21,974 nt of DNA from Chromera velia (GCA_018398765.1 JAHBMJ010001826.1:1-21974); one strand, 5' to 3'. Counted from the stretch's first letter, positions 1 to 10,849 are shown. The notes: a model not told the origin generated them from the sequence alone. Numbers and translations: made by a program.

Positions 1-360
1 TGGACTGATATTCCTCCTGACTGATGGAGTCCAACGTACGTGAATCTGTCTGCTAAGCCCATTAGTCGATCATACACCAACGTGGTTCTTATCAGTTACT
101 ACTCGTTCAAAAAAACTGCTTTTCAAAATGTAATTTAGTAGATGAGCCCTCATTTCAAACCATTAAAGTTACTTTTAAGACCACTGCCTACTAAACTGCC
201 TAGCAGCCTAGGTCAAGTATCTATACACCTGGATATAGTCTTAGATACTCTAAGATACACTAATATTTTATGTTTGTTTTTCATGTATTGATTTTGAGGT
301 ATCGAGTATCGGTCTAGGTATCGGTACCAACCCTTTTATCGGCATCGATGGTATCGGTAC
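1..360. other. Gene-free AT-rich stretch
   Basis: No gene is visible. The right half holds several close copies of a short motif: GGTATCGGTAC occurs at about 316-326 and again at about 350-360, with further TATCG words between 300 and 345. It directly precedes the LINE reverse-transcriptase remnant and may be part of the same or a neighbouring repeat. Confidence 0.5.
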
Positions 361-858
361 TTAACAACAGAGAACAGGGAAAAAGAAGACGGGCAGAAAG
401 AAATTAAAAAAGCAAGGGCGGGAGCAGGAGCAATAAAAAGCGCCATAAGGACAGAAGAAGTAAAAAAGGCTATGCACAAGGCAAGAAACCCAAAAAAGGC
501 AGCAGGAAAAGACGACATATCCTCAGGGGTGCTAAGAATGATAAAGAAGTATCGGAATACGGTCGATCTCTACACTTATCTCTTTTCTGTCTCAGCAAGA
601 TACATATGGTGGCCGAAAGGCTGGAACGACTTGTTAATCGCTCCGGTCCTAAAGCTAGGAAAGATGTAGGCTCTTCTAGGGACGTGGAGACTCATTCATT
701 TGGCCTCTGCAATAGCAAAGTGTGGGGAACTGGTGATGAGGGGGGCAAGTGAGGAAGAAAAGATGCACATGTACTCTGCCATACCTTTTCAGTTTATATA
801 GAAGAAGGCCCCATTTATAAATAGTGATAGAAATAAAACAGTCCTGGGATTGACTTAC
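361..858 (+). pseudogene. LINE reverse-transcriptase fragment, N-terminal part, with in-frame stops
   Basis: One frame reads through the hallmarks of the start of a non-LTR retrotransposon reverse transcriptase. First comes an EEVKKAMHKARNPKKAAGKD stretch (the usual 'KA-G-DGI' entry motif of fingers/palm), then a P-x-GW segment followed by APVLKLGK (the 'P-x-W--A-I-P-KKG' motif). After a TAG at 667-669 the same frame continues with WRLIHLASAIAK (the 'YRPI-L-S-I-K' motif), then PFQF, a second TAG at 799-801, and KKAPFINSDRNKT (the 'QFGFRKGRS' region). The frame ends at a TAA (859-861). The catalytic palm motif (YADD-type) and endonuclease are absent. What is seen is a decayed, truncated copy. 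The family-level call rests on motif order, and the clade is not determined. Confidence 0.75.
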
Positions 859-1607
859 TAACTTACAAGTTATTAAGTTAAATAAGGATTAAATAAGGAA
901 TGATGATGGATGAGCACTAAGGTGAAGCTAGGCTTACTAACTTACAAGTAACGTCATCATTATGCTTCAAAATTTAGTATGATTTCACTTAATATATACC
1001 AGACCTTGGCAAAACAAGGTTTGCTATGCATATATGCTAGGCGTTTTTCTAAATAAAAGAGACTAGTTCACAACAAATTGATAAATTAAAGCGAAAAGGT
1101 ATGCGCCCAATGGAAACAAACTTTGAGCTCTTTCCTTTTTGTAAGACGGAATTGTGATTTCAAAGTACGTAATGAAAGTCACATCCCTTATATTCTCTCC
1201 ATCTACTTCAATCATGGATCAGATTCTATCCCTCCTCCGTTCTTTCATTTCTTTCCTTAATTTGTTTTTCTTTTTTGTACGGCCTTTACTGAATTTGATT
1301 CCCTTATGATTCCCTTTATACTTAGCTATACAGCTTTTAAGTCGTTTGACAATGTGCAAAGTGTACTCTGTATGGCGGTCTGGCTTTATTCCAGAGCGTC
1401 GGTCTGATGAAGTACTTTACAATTAAAAGACCGAAGTGTATACGTTTGTTCAACTTTGTTTGCTTTTGTTTTTTACTGATGTATGCATAAATCTGCGTGC
1501 ATGCACAGCTAATCGAGTGCGGCTGATAGATCTAGTTGGTCAACTTTAAAGTTACACGCAATGATAGATAAACCTCTCTGTCAAACTTGGCTTACTAACT
1601 TACAAGT
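854..1607 (+). repeat. Three copies of a 17-bp word CTTACTAACTTACAAGT
   Basis: The identical 17-mer CTTACTAACTTACAAGT occurs at 854-870, 933-949 and 1591-1607, all in the same orientation, in otherwise unrelated AT-rich sequence. It contains TACTAAC followed within a few bases by AAG/GT. On the opposite strand it contains a GTAAGT donor-like word. Three exact copies in 750 bp are unlikely by chance, but the function, if any, is unknown. Confidence 0.7.
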
Positions 1608-2055
1608 GGTTTCATTATATAATAATATGATAGAAAGTATCTTGTCAAGCAAAAGCTGCTAACTGGTTCATCATGTTTGACTGCAGTGACCGGGGTGATT
1701 CAAAAGTATTAAAGACTAGTGAAAATCGGACTTTGGCTAATTAATCACTTTATTCAATCACACTCAATCACCTCACAGGATAATTGAATATATTCTAATA
1801 ACAGGTGACTAAACACCTTTGTCTAGTACTTCTTATGTACAAAAGAGAATGACCAAATGATGGTGGAACGGAATGTAGAGCTAGATCTCCATGATGGTGG
1901 AACTACTTCATCTCTTAGTTTGAAAATCGTTTCTCTGACCGTGGGAGAGAGTTACCTGGGAATCTATAATGAATCTATATAGAAATTTCAAGACTTCAGT
2001 GTTTTCTAATGAGTTTTCTGAGAAGTTTAGCTAGGGATAAGTTTTTTGTGAATTA
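871..2055. other. Gene-free AT-rich stretch
   Basis: I see no coding region, RNA gene or recognisable mobile-element protein. The stretch is AT-rich with short homopolymers and two further copies of the 17-mer described separately. A near-repeat of the phrase GATGGTGGAAC occurs at about 1858-1868 and 1893-1903. Confidence 0.5.
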
Positions 2056-2128
2056 GTTTAGAATAGTTTGATTGGTTAGATAATTTTTTTTTTTTTGAAG
2101 ATCTAATATGTATAATCTATCTAGCGAC
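2056..2128 (+). repeat. Left copy of inverted ~70-bp repeat
   Basis: This segment runs from GTTTAGAATAG through an oligo-T run and the exact block GAAGATCTAATAT to TAGCGAC. Its reverse complement recurs at 5129-5199 with roughly 85% identity (aligned by eye). Similarity fades on both outer sides. The two copies face each other, GTTTAGA outermost, so they could be terminal inverted repeats of an element of about 3.1 kb, or two insertions of one short repeat family. Confidence 0.7.
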
Positions 2129-3008
2129 TACGTACGTACGCCTAGCATTTTCGTGGCCTTAAAATCTTAAGCTTACGTTTTTAACGTAAGATATATAGAC
2201 CTATTTCAAAAAAACGTGAAGTTACATTTTTTTTGTAACGAATTTTACCATAACTATTCAAATCGTTCCTCTATTCCTATACATTATAGCTAACGCCACT
2301 ATGTAGTAATAAAAAAAATTTAAAAAAAGAAAAAAAAAATCTCAAGAAGTCTAATCTTTATTATTTTATTTTTTTTATTTTATTGGAAGTGTCAAACATA
2401 TAATAAAAACACATCTAACCACAAAACCTATCTTTTCTAAGTTTGCTTAGACCTTTGACCACCAGACTAAAAAAAAAAAAAAGAAAAAAAAAATCTCAAC
2501 ATGATATCTATTCTTTTTTTTTTTTTTTTTACCACTGTGCGTCGCCTAAAGAAACAATAGTATAACAATACTTAAACAACACTTGTTAATTCATGCAACA
2601 CATCAACAACACTTGAACAACATATTTTTTAGCTAGTTTTTTAGTTTGATAAAAAAAAAAAAAAAAAAACAAAAAAGTGAAAATAACCTTTTTTTTTTTT
2701 AAATAACCCCTAAAGAAAAAAATATAATTTCTAACATTTTCTATCTATAGCTCCAGAAGTAGAAGAGTTTGAAAAGAAGCATTCTAGTTTAAATTAAGTA
2801 TAAATCAAAGTGAACTACTGTTATAAAAAAAAACCAAACTGCCCCATGCGTTGCTGCCAAATGCTAGACGCCTATTTATAGGCCGATGGCGATGATGTAT
2901 AATGAAGACTTAACCCCTAGCCTCTGTTGGGCTCAGATGGTCCGTTCATCCATGCATTCATGCATAGGGTGTTTGATCGATCGATTATTCTAGATCAAAC
3001 GCATGCTC
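2129..3008. other. Gene-free AT-rich stretch with homopolymers and small hairpins
   Basis: No gene is visible. A perfect hairpin CTTACGTT-TTT-AACGTAAG lies at 2172-2190. A second, GTTACA-(T)n-TGTAAC, lies at 2221-2239. Long A and T runs occur at about 2308-2340, 2470-2495, 2513-2530, 2651-2670 and 2690-2700. One of the T runs could be the tail of the minus-strand LINE copy that ends at 3009, but I cannot place the true 3' end. The base composition contrasts with the LINE beside it. Confidence 0.5.
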
Positions 3009-4053
3009 TCAATTCTCCACCTCTCTCAAGCACCTCATTATTGCTTCAAACCCCTGCCGCGGCTTATGATTAAGCATCAAGAAGCAGCTCTCAAAGGCTT
3101 CTACCTCTGCTGGGCCCGCCCCTTTAACCTTAGAGATTGCTGCCACTCTTTGCGCAGCGGTAACCCTGTCAAAAAGAGAGAGACCATCCTTCACTTCTCT
3201 CACTACCGCTTTCAATGCTGCTTGCTCCTCTCTCCTCCCTATGCAATCAGTCAGGCGATGCACAGCATCGTCAACCGGTCGTCTGTCTTGATCCAGACAA
3301 CGCGCACACAATTTTTCCTGCACCCCGCCATGGCATGCTCCCCCCCCCACGACTTTGAGCAAAAGGGGCGTGATGGAAATGCCTGCCTGAAGAAAGGGCG
3401 AGGGCAGAGAGCACGGCACCGACACCTTCTTTCCTGAATGGATTCGTTGGGTGGAAAGGAGCAGTTTAGCAAATCTCTCTCTCGATGGATGTGCTTTCTG
3501 AAAAGCGGTGCATGCAGCGTTGGGTGGGTAGAGTGATGGGTTTCTTCTTGGATAACTGTTGTCGTCTTCATTCTCAGCTGCCCATCCCTTCAACCACTCC
3601 CCTTCTGTCTGGACCGCCATTTCTCTTTTCAACCGGTTCCCTACCAGGGCTCTTTCTGTTTTCCATTCTCTTTGCCTCATATCTTCATACTGCAGTGACC
3701 ACACGCTGCGGGCCTCTGCCTCACTTAGAGAGAGGAGCTTGGCGGTCTCTTTCGGGAGCAACTTATTGATAGATGCACGAAATGATGGGCACAGCCCTCC
3801 TCTGTATGTACACAGGACTGCTTTAGGGAGGTCTCGCTTTTGGAGGTGAAGAGAAGAGAGGAAAGAAGCAACACGACTTCGCATGACACAGAGCATAGAG
3901 GACAGACCAATAGAGAAGAGAGAAGGAGAGGTGAAAGAGTTGTGAGGGAGACGGAAGGCCCAACGAACAAATCTGAGTTGCAGCGCGGTCAGTGTGTCGA
4001 TGTCCTGTTTCCTAAGAGGGAGTGCCTCCAAGGAGTAGGTGGCGACAGGCAGC
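3009..4053 (-). pseudogene. LINE ORF2 C-terminal fragment (post-RT region and Cys-His motif)
   Basis: The frame is open on the minus strand from the N at 4054 down to a TGA at 3009-3011, about 347 residues. There is no genuine ATG start; the frame simply enters from the gap. Near the N-terminus is LPVATYSLEALPLRKQDID followed by LQLRFVRWAFRLP, which matches the region just after the RT palm in LINE proteins ('Y----L---D---L---Q--F-R'). Near the C-terminus (3243-3308) is C-x2-C-x12-H-x4-C (CARC...H...C), the zinc-knuckle-like motif at the end of many LINE ORF2 proteins. A helical tail of about 75 residues follows. RT catalytic motifs and endonuclease would lie upstream but are lost at the gap. 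The reading frame is intact, so this is a fairly young copy. Confidence 0.75.
3438..3727. repeat. Direct repeat, copy 1 (290 bp, inside the LINE fragment)
   Basis: These 290 bases recur at 4055-4344 (constant offset 617) with one mismatch, C at 3704 against T at 4321. The sequence belongs to the LINE coding region on the minus strand. The second copy begins immediately after the single N. Confidence 0.95.
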
Positions 4054-4054
4054 N
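4054..4054. other. Assembly gap base (N)
   Basis: A single undetermined base lies exactly at the boundary where the 290-bp direct repeat restarts. This is what a scaffolder leaves when two overlapping contig ends were joined without being merged. Confidence 0.95.
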
Positions 4055-4344
4055 ATGGATTCGTTGGGTGGAAAGGAGCAGTTTAGCAAATCTCTCTCTC
4101 GATGGATGTGCTTTCTGAAAAGCGGTGCATGCAGCGTTGGGTGGGTAGAGTGATGGGTTTCTTCTTGGATAACTGTTGTCGTCTTCATTCTCAGCTGCCC
4201 ATCCCTTCAACCACTCCCCTTCTGTCTGGACCGCCATTTCTCTTTTCAACCGGTTCCCTACCAGGGCTCTTTCTGTTTTCCATTCTCTTTGCCTCATATC
4301 TTCATACTGCAGTGACCACATGCTGCGGGCCTCTGCCTCACTTA
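4055..4344 (-). pseudogene. Direct repeat, copy 2: duplicated piece of the LINE C-terminal region
   Basis: This is near-identical to 3438-3727 and reads the same LINE frame on the minus strand (VWSLQYEDMRQREWK onward in copy 1; the equivalent here starts at about 4321). It leaves the LINE sequence abruptly at 4344 and runs into an (ATG)n stretch at 4345-4358. Either it is a separate truncated LINE copy or it is the real continuation of the locus and the sequence left of the N belongs elsewhere. Confidence 0.8.
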
Positions 4345-5128
4345 ATGATGATGATGATGTATATATTCAATGCATATGATGGTTACTTACCTCTCTTCCC
4401 GTCTCACCTTTTGAATGTTCTTTTTCCATCTCCCAAGTATATCTCCCGTCCCCCGTCTCCACTGGTCTTCCTGTCTGCCTCTACTACCTGAGAGTCTCTG
4501 TTGCAGTCGTCGCACTCCTCCTACAGAAGGGAAACGACATCAGCGATTTAGAAAGCATCTTCTAGATGCAGGGTGTTTAGAGTTGCAAGAGTGAAGCCCC
4601 CTCCCGTTGTATGATGCAGGTCTGGCAAAGGGGCAATAAAGCATTGTCCTAGACTCATGCACTGCATGATGGCCTATAGACCGATTAATAATTATTCAGA
4701 TGATAATGATCTAAAATATGTACACACACTACTGACGTTATGCACACGTACTGAGTACTTCATTCTATTTTGACATATCCGCTTGTTAAACAGGGAATCC
4801 AATAATGATTCCAATTACTAGCTTTTAACCTAATTAGTAATCTAACTTAACCTAACTTTGAGGTCAAATTAACTTAAGTTAGGTTAGAAACCTAAGTGGC
4901 GGTCATATGATGATAAAAAATTTAAAGAAAAAAAAAATGTTCGGGGTCAGAGCCCTAACCCTGCGTGCTAGTTATCTGATGTTTGCCAGATATCTATAAT
5001 ACTAATGCTGGTGATAATGTTGATAATGATGAGAAAACTTCTTGTATCAAATTAATTCAATTTTTCTGTAGTGGTCATCTTTATAATATGACTTAAATTG
5101 TACTTTTCAAAAATGAAACCTAGGAATG
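4345..5128. other. Gene-free stretch with a small inverted repeat
   Basis: It starts with (ATG)n at 4345-4358. Inverted arms TAACCTAACTT (4848-4858) and AAGTTAGGTTA (4876-4886) could form a hairpin with a 17-base loop. No coding region or RNA gene is recognised. The part at 4380-4500 is pyrimidine-rich and might be further retroelement sequence. Confidence 0.5.
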
Positions 5129-5199
5129 GTCGCTAAATAGATTATTTATATTAGATCTTCAAAAAAAAAATCTATCTAACTAATCTAACTAATCTAAAC
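5129..5199 (-). repeat. Right copy of inverted ~70-bp repeat
   Basis: This is the reverse complement of the repeat at 2056-2128. Read on the minus strand it starts GTTTAGATTAG, passes an oligo-T run and the identical GAAGATCTAATAT block, and ends TAGCGAC. An internal near-tandem GATTAGTTA is present here but degenerate in the left copy. No target-site duplication is evident in the bases just outside the pair. Confidence 0.7.
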
Positions 5200-6700
5200 G
5201 GGGCAACTCCTCTCCGGCCCACCTTCCAGCAGGGGGACGAAGATCTTTATTGATTCTCCAAGTAGAGCTTGCAGACCTGCACAGTGTCACGTATTAGAGG
5301 GAGTAGGGTGGGTAAATACCATAGGCGATAAATGCCGTTATCAATACTAAATGTATAAATAATACTGATTGACAATGACATTTATATTTTAATAGAGTGC
5401 CAACATTTCATAGTTTGCCTAGACTAACACTGTTAATCTTTAACAAAAGTATACCAAAGTTGTTAAACTAGATCAAACCATGATCAAACCTATGACTTTC
5501 CTTTTGACTTCTCATTTTAACTTTAATTCTTAAATTTTTGAATTCTGAAAGTGTTTTAACTAACATTGTCACCACAACCTATTTATCATCAAGTGACTCA
5601 GTGTGATTGACTAAAATCGATCTAAATTTAGTCAAAATCATGTCCACAAGTCTAGCTACAAGTCTGTTTTCATCTAGGCTGTTGGACTGAGAGAATGCTT
5701 GGAATGGTAAGACAATCGTAATGATCGCCCAATTCTCGGGCTAACTAAAGGATGTAGGTATCTCTGCACATACGTTTCTTTTCTGTCAGCGCCACTTTCT
5801 TGTATTAGTTGCCTTCAAGTTCTTGGATGTAGACATAGATGCATGTTTAGAGGAGATGGGATAAGAAAAGGATCTCACAATACCCCCCCAGATGTCAACA
5901 CGCCGAATCGCTTCGGCATACAATGTTACGTCAGGCCTCCCTCCTTCCGTGAGAGTGGGAGACTTGTCAAACAAACAATCACGGTGACAGGGCTGCTACA
6001 CTGTACAAACTCAAGAAATCACTGAAAAAATGAGAGATGAATAGATTAAGTATATGATGGACGGATTGCCCGATAAAGCCTGCTTAGGATAAAAATGGAT
6101 TAAAAGCTCATGATGAACTCTTCGATCAATCATTGTATATTAATACACATATGCAGTATGAGAGAAACATCTCGATTGATCCGGCCGCATTAAAAAATTA
6201 ATTCATACACATGCATGCATGCATGCAAATTTAATACCAATTAACTGCATGCATGGAAAAAACGTACATGCACGCGAAAATAAACGCTTTTTACGTGCGC
6301 GTTTTATGCGTCTGATCCATTGATATCTACATACTGCACACTAAATGCCATTTTGGCTACAAAATGCTGTTTCAAATGCTGATATCGGCACTAGAGGCGT
6401 TATAAATGTCGACATTCGGCACTGACGGCATTTGCCAACCCTAAGAGGAAGAACAGAAATGTTTTGCTGTGAAGCCTGCGATATATGAGCCTTCAACGAG
6501 GATAAAGAGAGCACCCAGTTAACTCCTTGTCTGCCGGCAAGCGTTAAATTCAGCTGCTTCAAAGCGTTGAATTGAAGCTGGTTGTAGCTGGTTGTTTTGC
6601 AAAAGGCATGTGAAAGGCTGCCATTTTTCACTATAAATTTTTTACATTTTTTTTAAGATTTTTTAGATAGATCAATATATGCTTTTAGATAGATAGATCT
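5200..6700. other. Gene-free, mostly AT-rich stretch
   Basis: No gene is recognised. Short open frames exist on both strands at about 5786-6025 and on the minus strand at 6341-6631. I cannot match them to a family, and they look like decayed repeat sequence. The block at 5880-5965 has higher GC content and a run of seven to eight C. A tetranucleotide (ATGC)n tract lies at 6211-6226, with more GCATGCATG words nearby. TAGATAGATAGAT words occur at 6664-6699. Confidence 0.45.
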
Positions 6701-7486
6701 GCTCGCGCGCTCTTGTATGCTCGTTTTGCTTCATTCTGGATTGTACTTAGCCGTTCGTATCTCCGTATTCCTCAGGCTCTTTTGAATTCATGGAAGGGAC
6801 CAGCGGGGCAGAAGTAAAAAAGAGCCGTCAATGGTCTGTTCAGATGGGCAGGCCTTGACTTTTTGACGTCTCTCCCTGTCTGGAGCTCAGAAAGATGGGC
6901 CCCGAAGGGGAATTTGTTTGTTTCTGCCAAAATTAAGGATGCTTGGGGAATGGAATGCATGAAAAGGGGAGACAGGGAAGAAAGGGGCAACTTCTCCCTG
7001 TCTGCCTCTTTATCAGGACTACAGAGAGCTCTTCCGTCTTCTTCACATTCTTCTCTATTTCTTTTGTCTTCAAAGAATGGCCCCAAGGTACGGATATCCT
7101 GTCTGCCGAGAAGTGCCTTATGTGAGAAGATTGAGCCACTCTTAAGGGTATTGACACTAAATCGGAAGGGTCTGACGGGGGGGGCCAACTCTTCGGGAGA
7201 GGTGTTTTGTCTGGCAGAGGGTTGTTCAAATGGAAGAAAAATTGATGATCTCTGGCACCGGCTTTCAGTATGCTCCAATTGGGTAGAAGCAAAAAATAAA
7301 CTAAACAAAGTGGTAGATGGAAAGAAAGTGAAGCAAAGGATTCAGAGAGAAGGAATTGAGGGATCGGATGCAGCTGAAACAGAAGCGAGGAAGATGCTGC
7401 TTTTAGCTTTACAAGTTGATCCGTATGAAGCATGCAGAGCCGTTTGCGATCTTTGTTACTCACTATGCATACCTGTTTCTGTGTGA
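6701..7486 (+). pseudogene. Second LINE ORF2 C-terminal fragment, divergent family
   Basis: A frame open from just after a TAG at 6686-6688 runs to the TGA at 7484-7486, without a proper start. It includes SRSYLRIPQALLNSWKGPAG near its beginning. Later comes C-x4-C-x10-H-x4-C (7208-7273: CLAEGC...H...C), then a helical tail ending in DPYEACRAVCDLCYSL. The order (spacer, Cys-His motif, tail of about 70 residues, stop) parallels the minus-strand LINE fragment at 3009-4053, and the tails share a similar spacing. Sequence identity is low, so they are different families. The reverse-transcriptase core is missing (5' truncation). What is seen is the motif and open frame; the LINE call is inference from that architecture. 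Confidence 0.6.
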
Positions 7487-7674
7487 ACGCGACCTTTTCT
7501 TCTTCTGTTTGAGTCTTCTATTGCCACCTCCAACGTGCATACTGCTCGTAAGCTCGCCAAGCGAGCACTTTAGGGGATCTCACGCTTAGCCTTATCTCTA
7601 GAGTTGAGTGATTGACGATCTCTGGCATGAACATGGGCTGCTGGGAGCACGGCTCCACTCTAGCAAAGCCAACT

Positions 7675-7692
7675 TCATTCATTCATTCATTA
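7675..7692 (+). repeat. (CATT)n tail, probable LINE 3' end
   Basis: About four and a half units of ATTC follow some 190 bases after the stop of the plus-strand LINE fragment. Several LINE clades end in short tandem repeats rather than poly-A, so this is the likely 3' terminus of that insertion. Confidence 0.5.
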
Positions 7693-8245
7693 GTTTAGAG
7701 GGGGTAAAAAATCTAAACTAAAAGAAAATTTATCTAAAGACCACCCCTAGAGTGAGACTTTTGTGAACTACTATTGTGAACAAGTTCAAAACAATTTGCG
7801 CATGGTTTGTTTGTGTTTGTGTATAGTACACACTGTATACTAACAGTTCCTAGTTTTGCATGTGCCGGTTTTTTAAAGAACATCAGAGCGCATATTGTTT
7901 TCCAAACAGCGCTTTCTCTCCACTGACATACAGATCAAAATGGAATAAAGCAGATTTGATGTTAAAACTCTGGCCGTAAGCCAACGGTGTTTCCAGTAAC
8001 AGAATCCAGTCCAGTCGTCATAGAAGAGACCGACACATGCGTCTTGCATGAGAAGGAATATGCAGCGAGAGACCTGCTGTCTGATTGCATACGAAGGTTC
8101 TCACTGCAGCCGTCCCACTACCAACTTGCCCCCCATCGGAAGTCCACCTGCTGGTCATCCGTGTCTCTCAATCCTCACATGCATGCATTTGCCTTCAAAC
8201 TCCGTGCTCCCCTTTTACCTTCCACTTGCCGCCAAACCAATCAAA
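7693..8245. other. Intergenic sequence and 3' flank of the CFAP161 homologue
   Basis: There is a small inverted repeat TTTAGA...TCTAAA at about 7694-7718. The part nearest 8245 is expected to contain the 3' untranslated region of the minus-strand gene. I find no clear AATAAA on the minus strand here, so its polyadenylation site is not placed. A plus-strand open frame at 7987-8379 overlaps the last coding exon and is taken as a shadow. Confidence 0.45.
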
Positions 8246-10802
8246 TTAATTCTGGGGTTCCACGGGCTCTTCTGGAGCCTGAGCTGCCCCCTCTCCCTCT
8301 TGCTCTGCGGGGGGGTCCTGACCGAAGATCGTCCAGAGGTTTGGAAGGGCTGAGAGAGGAAAGGGGGGGGGACGGGTGAATGTGCGACAGCAAGACGTGA
8401 GCAGACGATGAGTTTCTTTTTTTATTGGACTTTTGGTGTGGGTGAGGCAAAGAAGATTCGAGCTCTTTTTTTTTTTCTTTCTTTCTTTCTTTCTTTCTTT
8501 CTTTTTTTCTTTCGTTCTTTCTTTCTTTCCTTCTTTCTTTCCCTCTTTCTCGATTTGTGGTTGCCGGAGGGAGCATTAGATTGATGGAGGGTCAACATGT
8601 TCTTTCCGTGCGCGTCGACCTCAAGAAGGACCTTTCTTGGAAAGGTAAGACGAGACTCCTGTGCGATTAGGGAGTGAGTGAGGAAATCGTCGGTGCATTA
8701 TGTCCTTTTGAACTCACATAGCCCATGAATGGAAAAGCAGGTTTGACGCGGGAGCAGAAGAAGAAACCAGGATGAACAAGAAGGAAGTACCCCAAGTGCA
8801 GAACAGAAGCGTGACTGTCTGGCTGACCCACCCTGTCTCCTGAGTTCGTAGTCTGCGGTGATGGAGCCCTTCAGCTCCGAGTAGCAGTTGTGGGTCTTGT
8901 TGGCAGACAGGTAGCTGTGGCATGCGACCTCGTACTCACTCCCGTAGTCGTTCAGGTAGGGGAGTCTGCACGCAAGCACAAGAATCCAAATACAAAACAA
9001 AATGGCGACAAAAGGCGCTTTTTGTCGACTTCCGCCTTCAGTGGATCGATGGCAGAAAGAAGAGCGATTAGGGGAGAGGGGCCAAGATTGATAAAAAGAG
9101 TGAGAAAAAAAGAGAGAAGAGGCGCGACAGGTACCAAGAAATGGGCACATGCAGCGCTGGGCGACACAATTTCACGAGACAGTGTTTGACTTCCCAAGAG
9201 ACGTTTTGCTGTTTGTGGTGGATCTCCCTTGATGCACTCACTCACTTGTCGGATCCCAAGAATCGGCCCGTCGCCACGTGTCGAAACACCTGCGTGCGTG
9301 CATGAGGGGACCGGATCAGGTGGGGGCCGGGGGGCAGAGAGGTTCGGAGCTCTCACGAATGGGAAGATTGACTATTGAAAGCAAGTTCAGGAAGGGCAAA
9401 GGGGAATCGAAGACGTAGAGAGAAGAGGACAGGCAGTAGTCAGAAGAGGAGAAGAAGAAGAAGAAGAAGGACAAGAACAAGAAGAAGGAGCGAAGAGCAA
9501 ATTTCTCGGATGAGGCTGAAAAGCGGAAATCGGCACGCAAGCGAACAGACATCCGGGGTAGAGACGAGGATGGCGAAACGCTCTCTCTGTCTGTGTGTCT
9601 GTCTGCCTGCCTGTCTGTGTAAGTGTGTGTCCCTCACGCGCTCCCACGCACGCACGCACACAAATAGAGAAAGAGATGTGAGGAGGTGGTAAAGAGGGAG
9701 CGGGTGCTTATGAAGGACGCCACAATAGGGCGAGAGAGGACTTCGAGAATTCAGCAGAAGGACTGACGAGTACTTCGTTGGCAGGCACCTCCTTGTCCTT
9801 CATCTCAAACCGAATCTTCGGGTCTGGGTGCACAACCTGCATGCATCCATGCATGCATGCCCTCACTCAAGCAGTCCGACACACACACAGAACCACAAAT
9901 GCACGTACATATACAGAGACAGACAGACAAATTGCCTCAAAAGTCTGCTCACAGCCGTGGTCAACTGTCCCGACTCTCCAACGCGCTGAGAGAGTCGACG
10001 GGCCTGTTCCAGGACCATGCATGACTCTGGAATCAGGGTTGAACGGACCGACTCTGCTTCTTTCACGCACTAGTCGAAACAATTTGACGTACAACAAGAA
10101 TCACACTGCGCCGGTGCAGACAGACACAATCCTCCCAACACACAGAAGAGAAGAGAAGACAAGAGAAACGGAGAAAAGGGAGGGAAAGAGAGGGGACTGC
10201 TCATCCATTTGAGCATGCAGAGAGAACAATGGCTGACCTCCCATATCGTGTTGCCGTCAGCCACGGGGTGCATGACGACCTCCTGGAAGCGTGAGATCTT
10301 CGCAGCCGCAAGAGGAGAGACGGGCTCGGAGTGCAGATAGGTCTGCATGTATTCATACAGAGGGGAGGTTTGCGTGCATTCTCCGTGTTTCCTTCCTTTC
10401 TCCCGTTTTGCGCTCCCAGCGCTTCCTTCCTTCATCCATTCCTTCTTCCGTTTGTTTCTCTATTCGGTGCGCCTCTTTTTCTGTTCATGGTAGGCAGAGG
10501 GGCGGGCAAACAGCAACGCGATTCCCACGCAGTCCATGACCCTTTTTCAGGAAGACGTCTTTGACATTGCAGGCAAGCGAGAATGGTCTGCTCTCTTTCG
10601 AACTCCATTCCATTCTCCCCCAAGCCTCGCGAACAATCTAGAAAGCCAAAAACACTGTCTCCCACGAACGTACAGGCAGACGGACGGTCAAACAGGCAGG
10701 CAGGCAGACGGACAGACATACAGACAGACAGACCGTGTGTTGCTTTTTTCCCCCTCCGTGTTTGCACGAGCACAACAGACAAAAACAGACAAACAAACAA
10801 GG

Positions 10803-10849
<47 letters not shown>

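Noticed and set aside
5786-6025. Short overlapping frames with a G-run (minus strand IWGGIVRS), suggestive of the end of a copia-type pol and a purine tract
   Set aside because: There is no paired LTR, no clear pol motif and no target duplication. It is too weak to call.
7987-8379. 130-codon plus-strand frame
   Set aside because: It overlaps CFAP161 exon 10 on the opposite strand and has no recognisable features. It is taken as an antisense shadow.
8585-8650. Plus-strand ATG exon-like stretch (MEGQHVLSVRVDLKKDLSWK) followed by GTAAGA
   Set aside because: It looks like a first coding exon with a donor, but it lies within intron 9 of the minus-strand gene and I found no matching downstream plus-strand exons. 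It is left as a weak possibility only.
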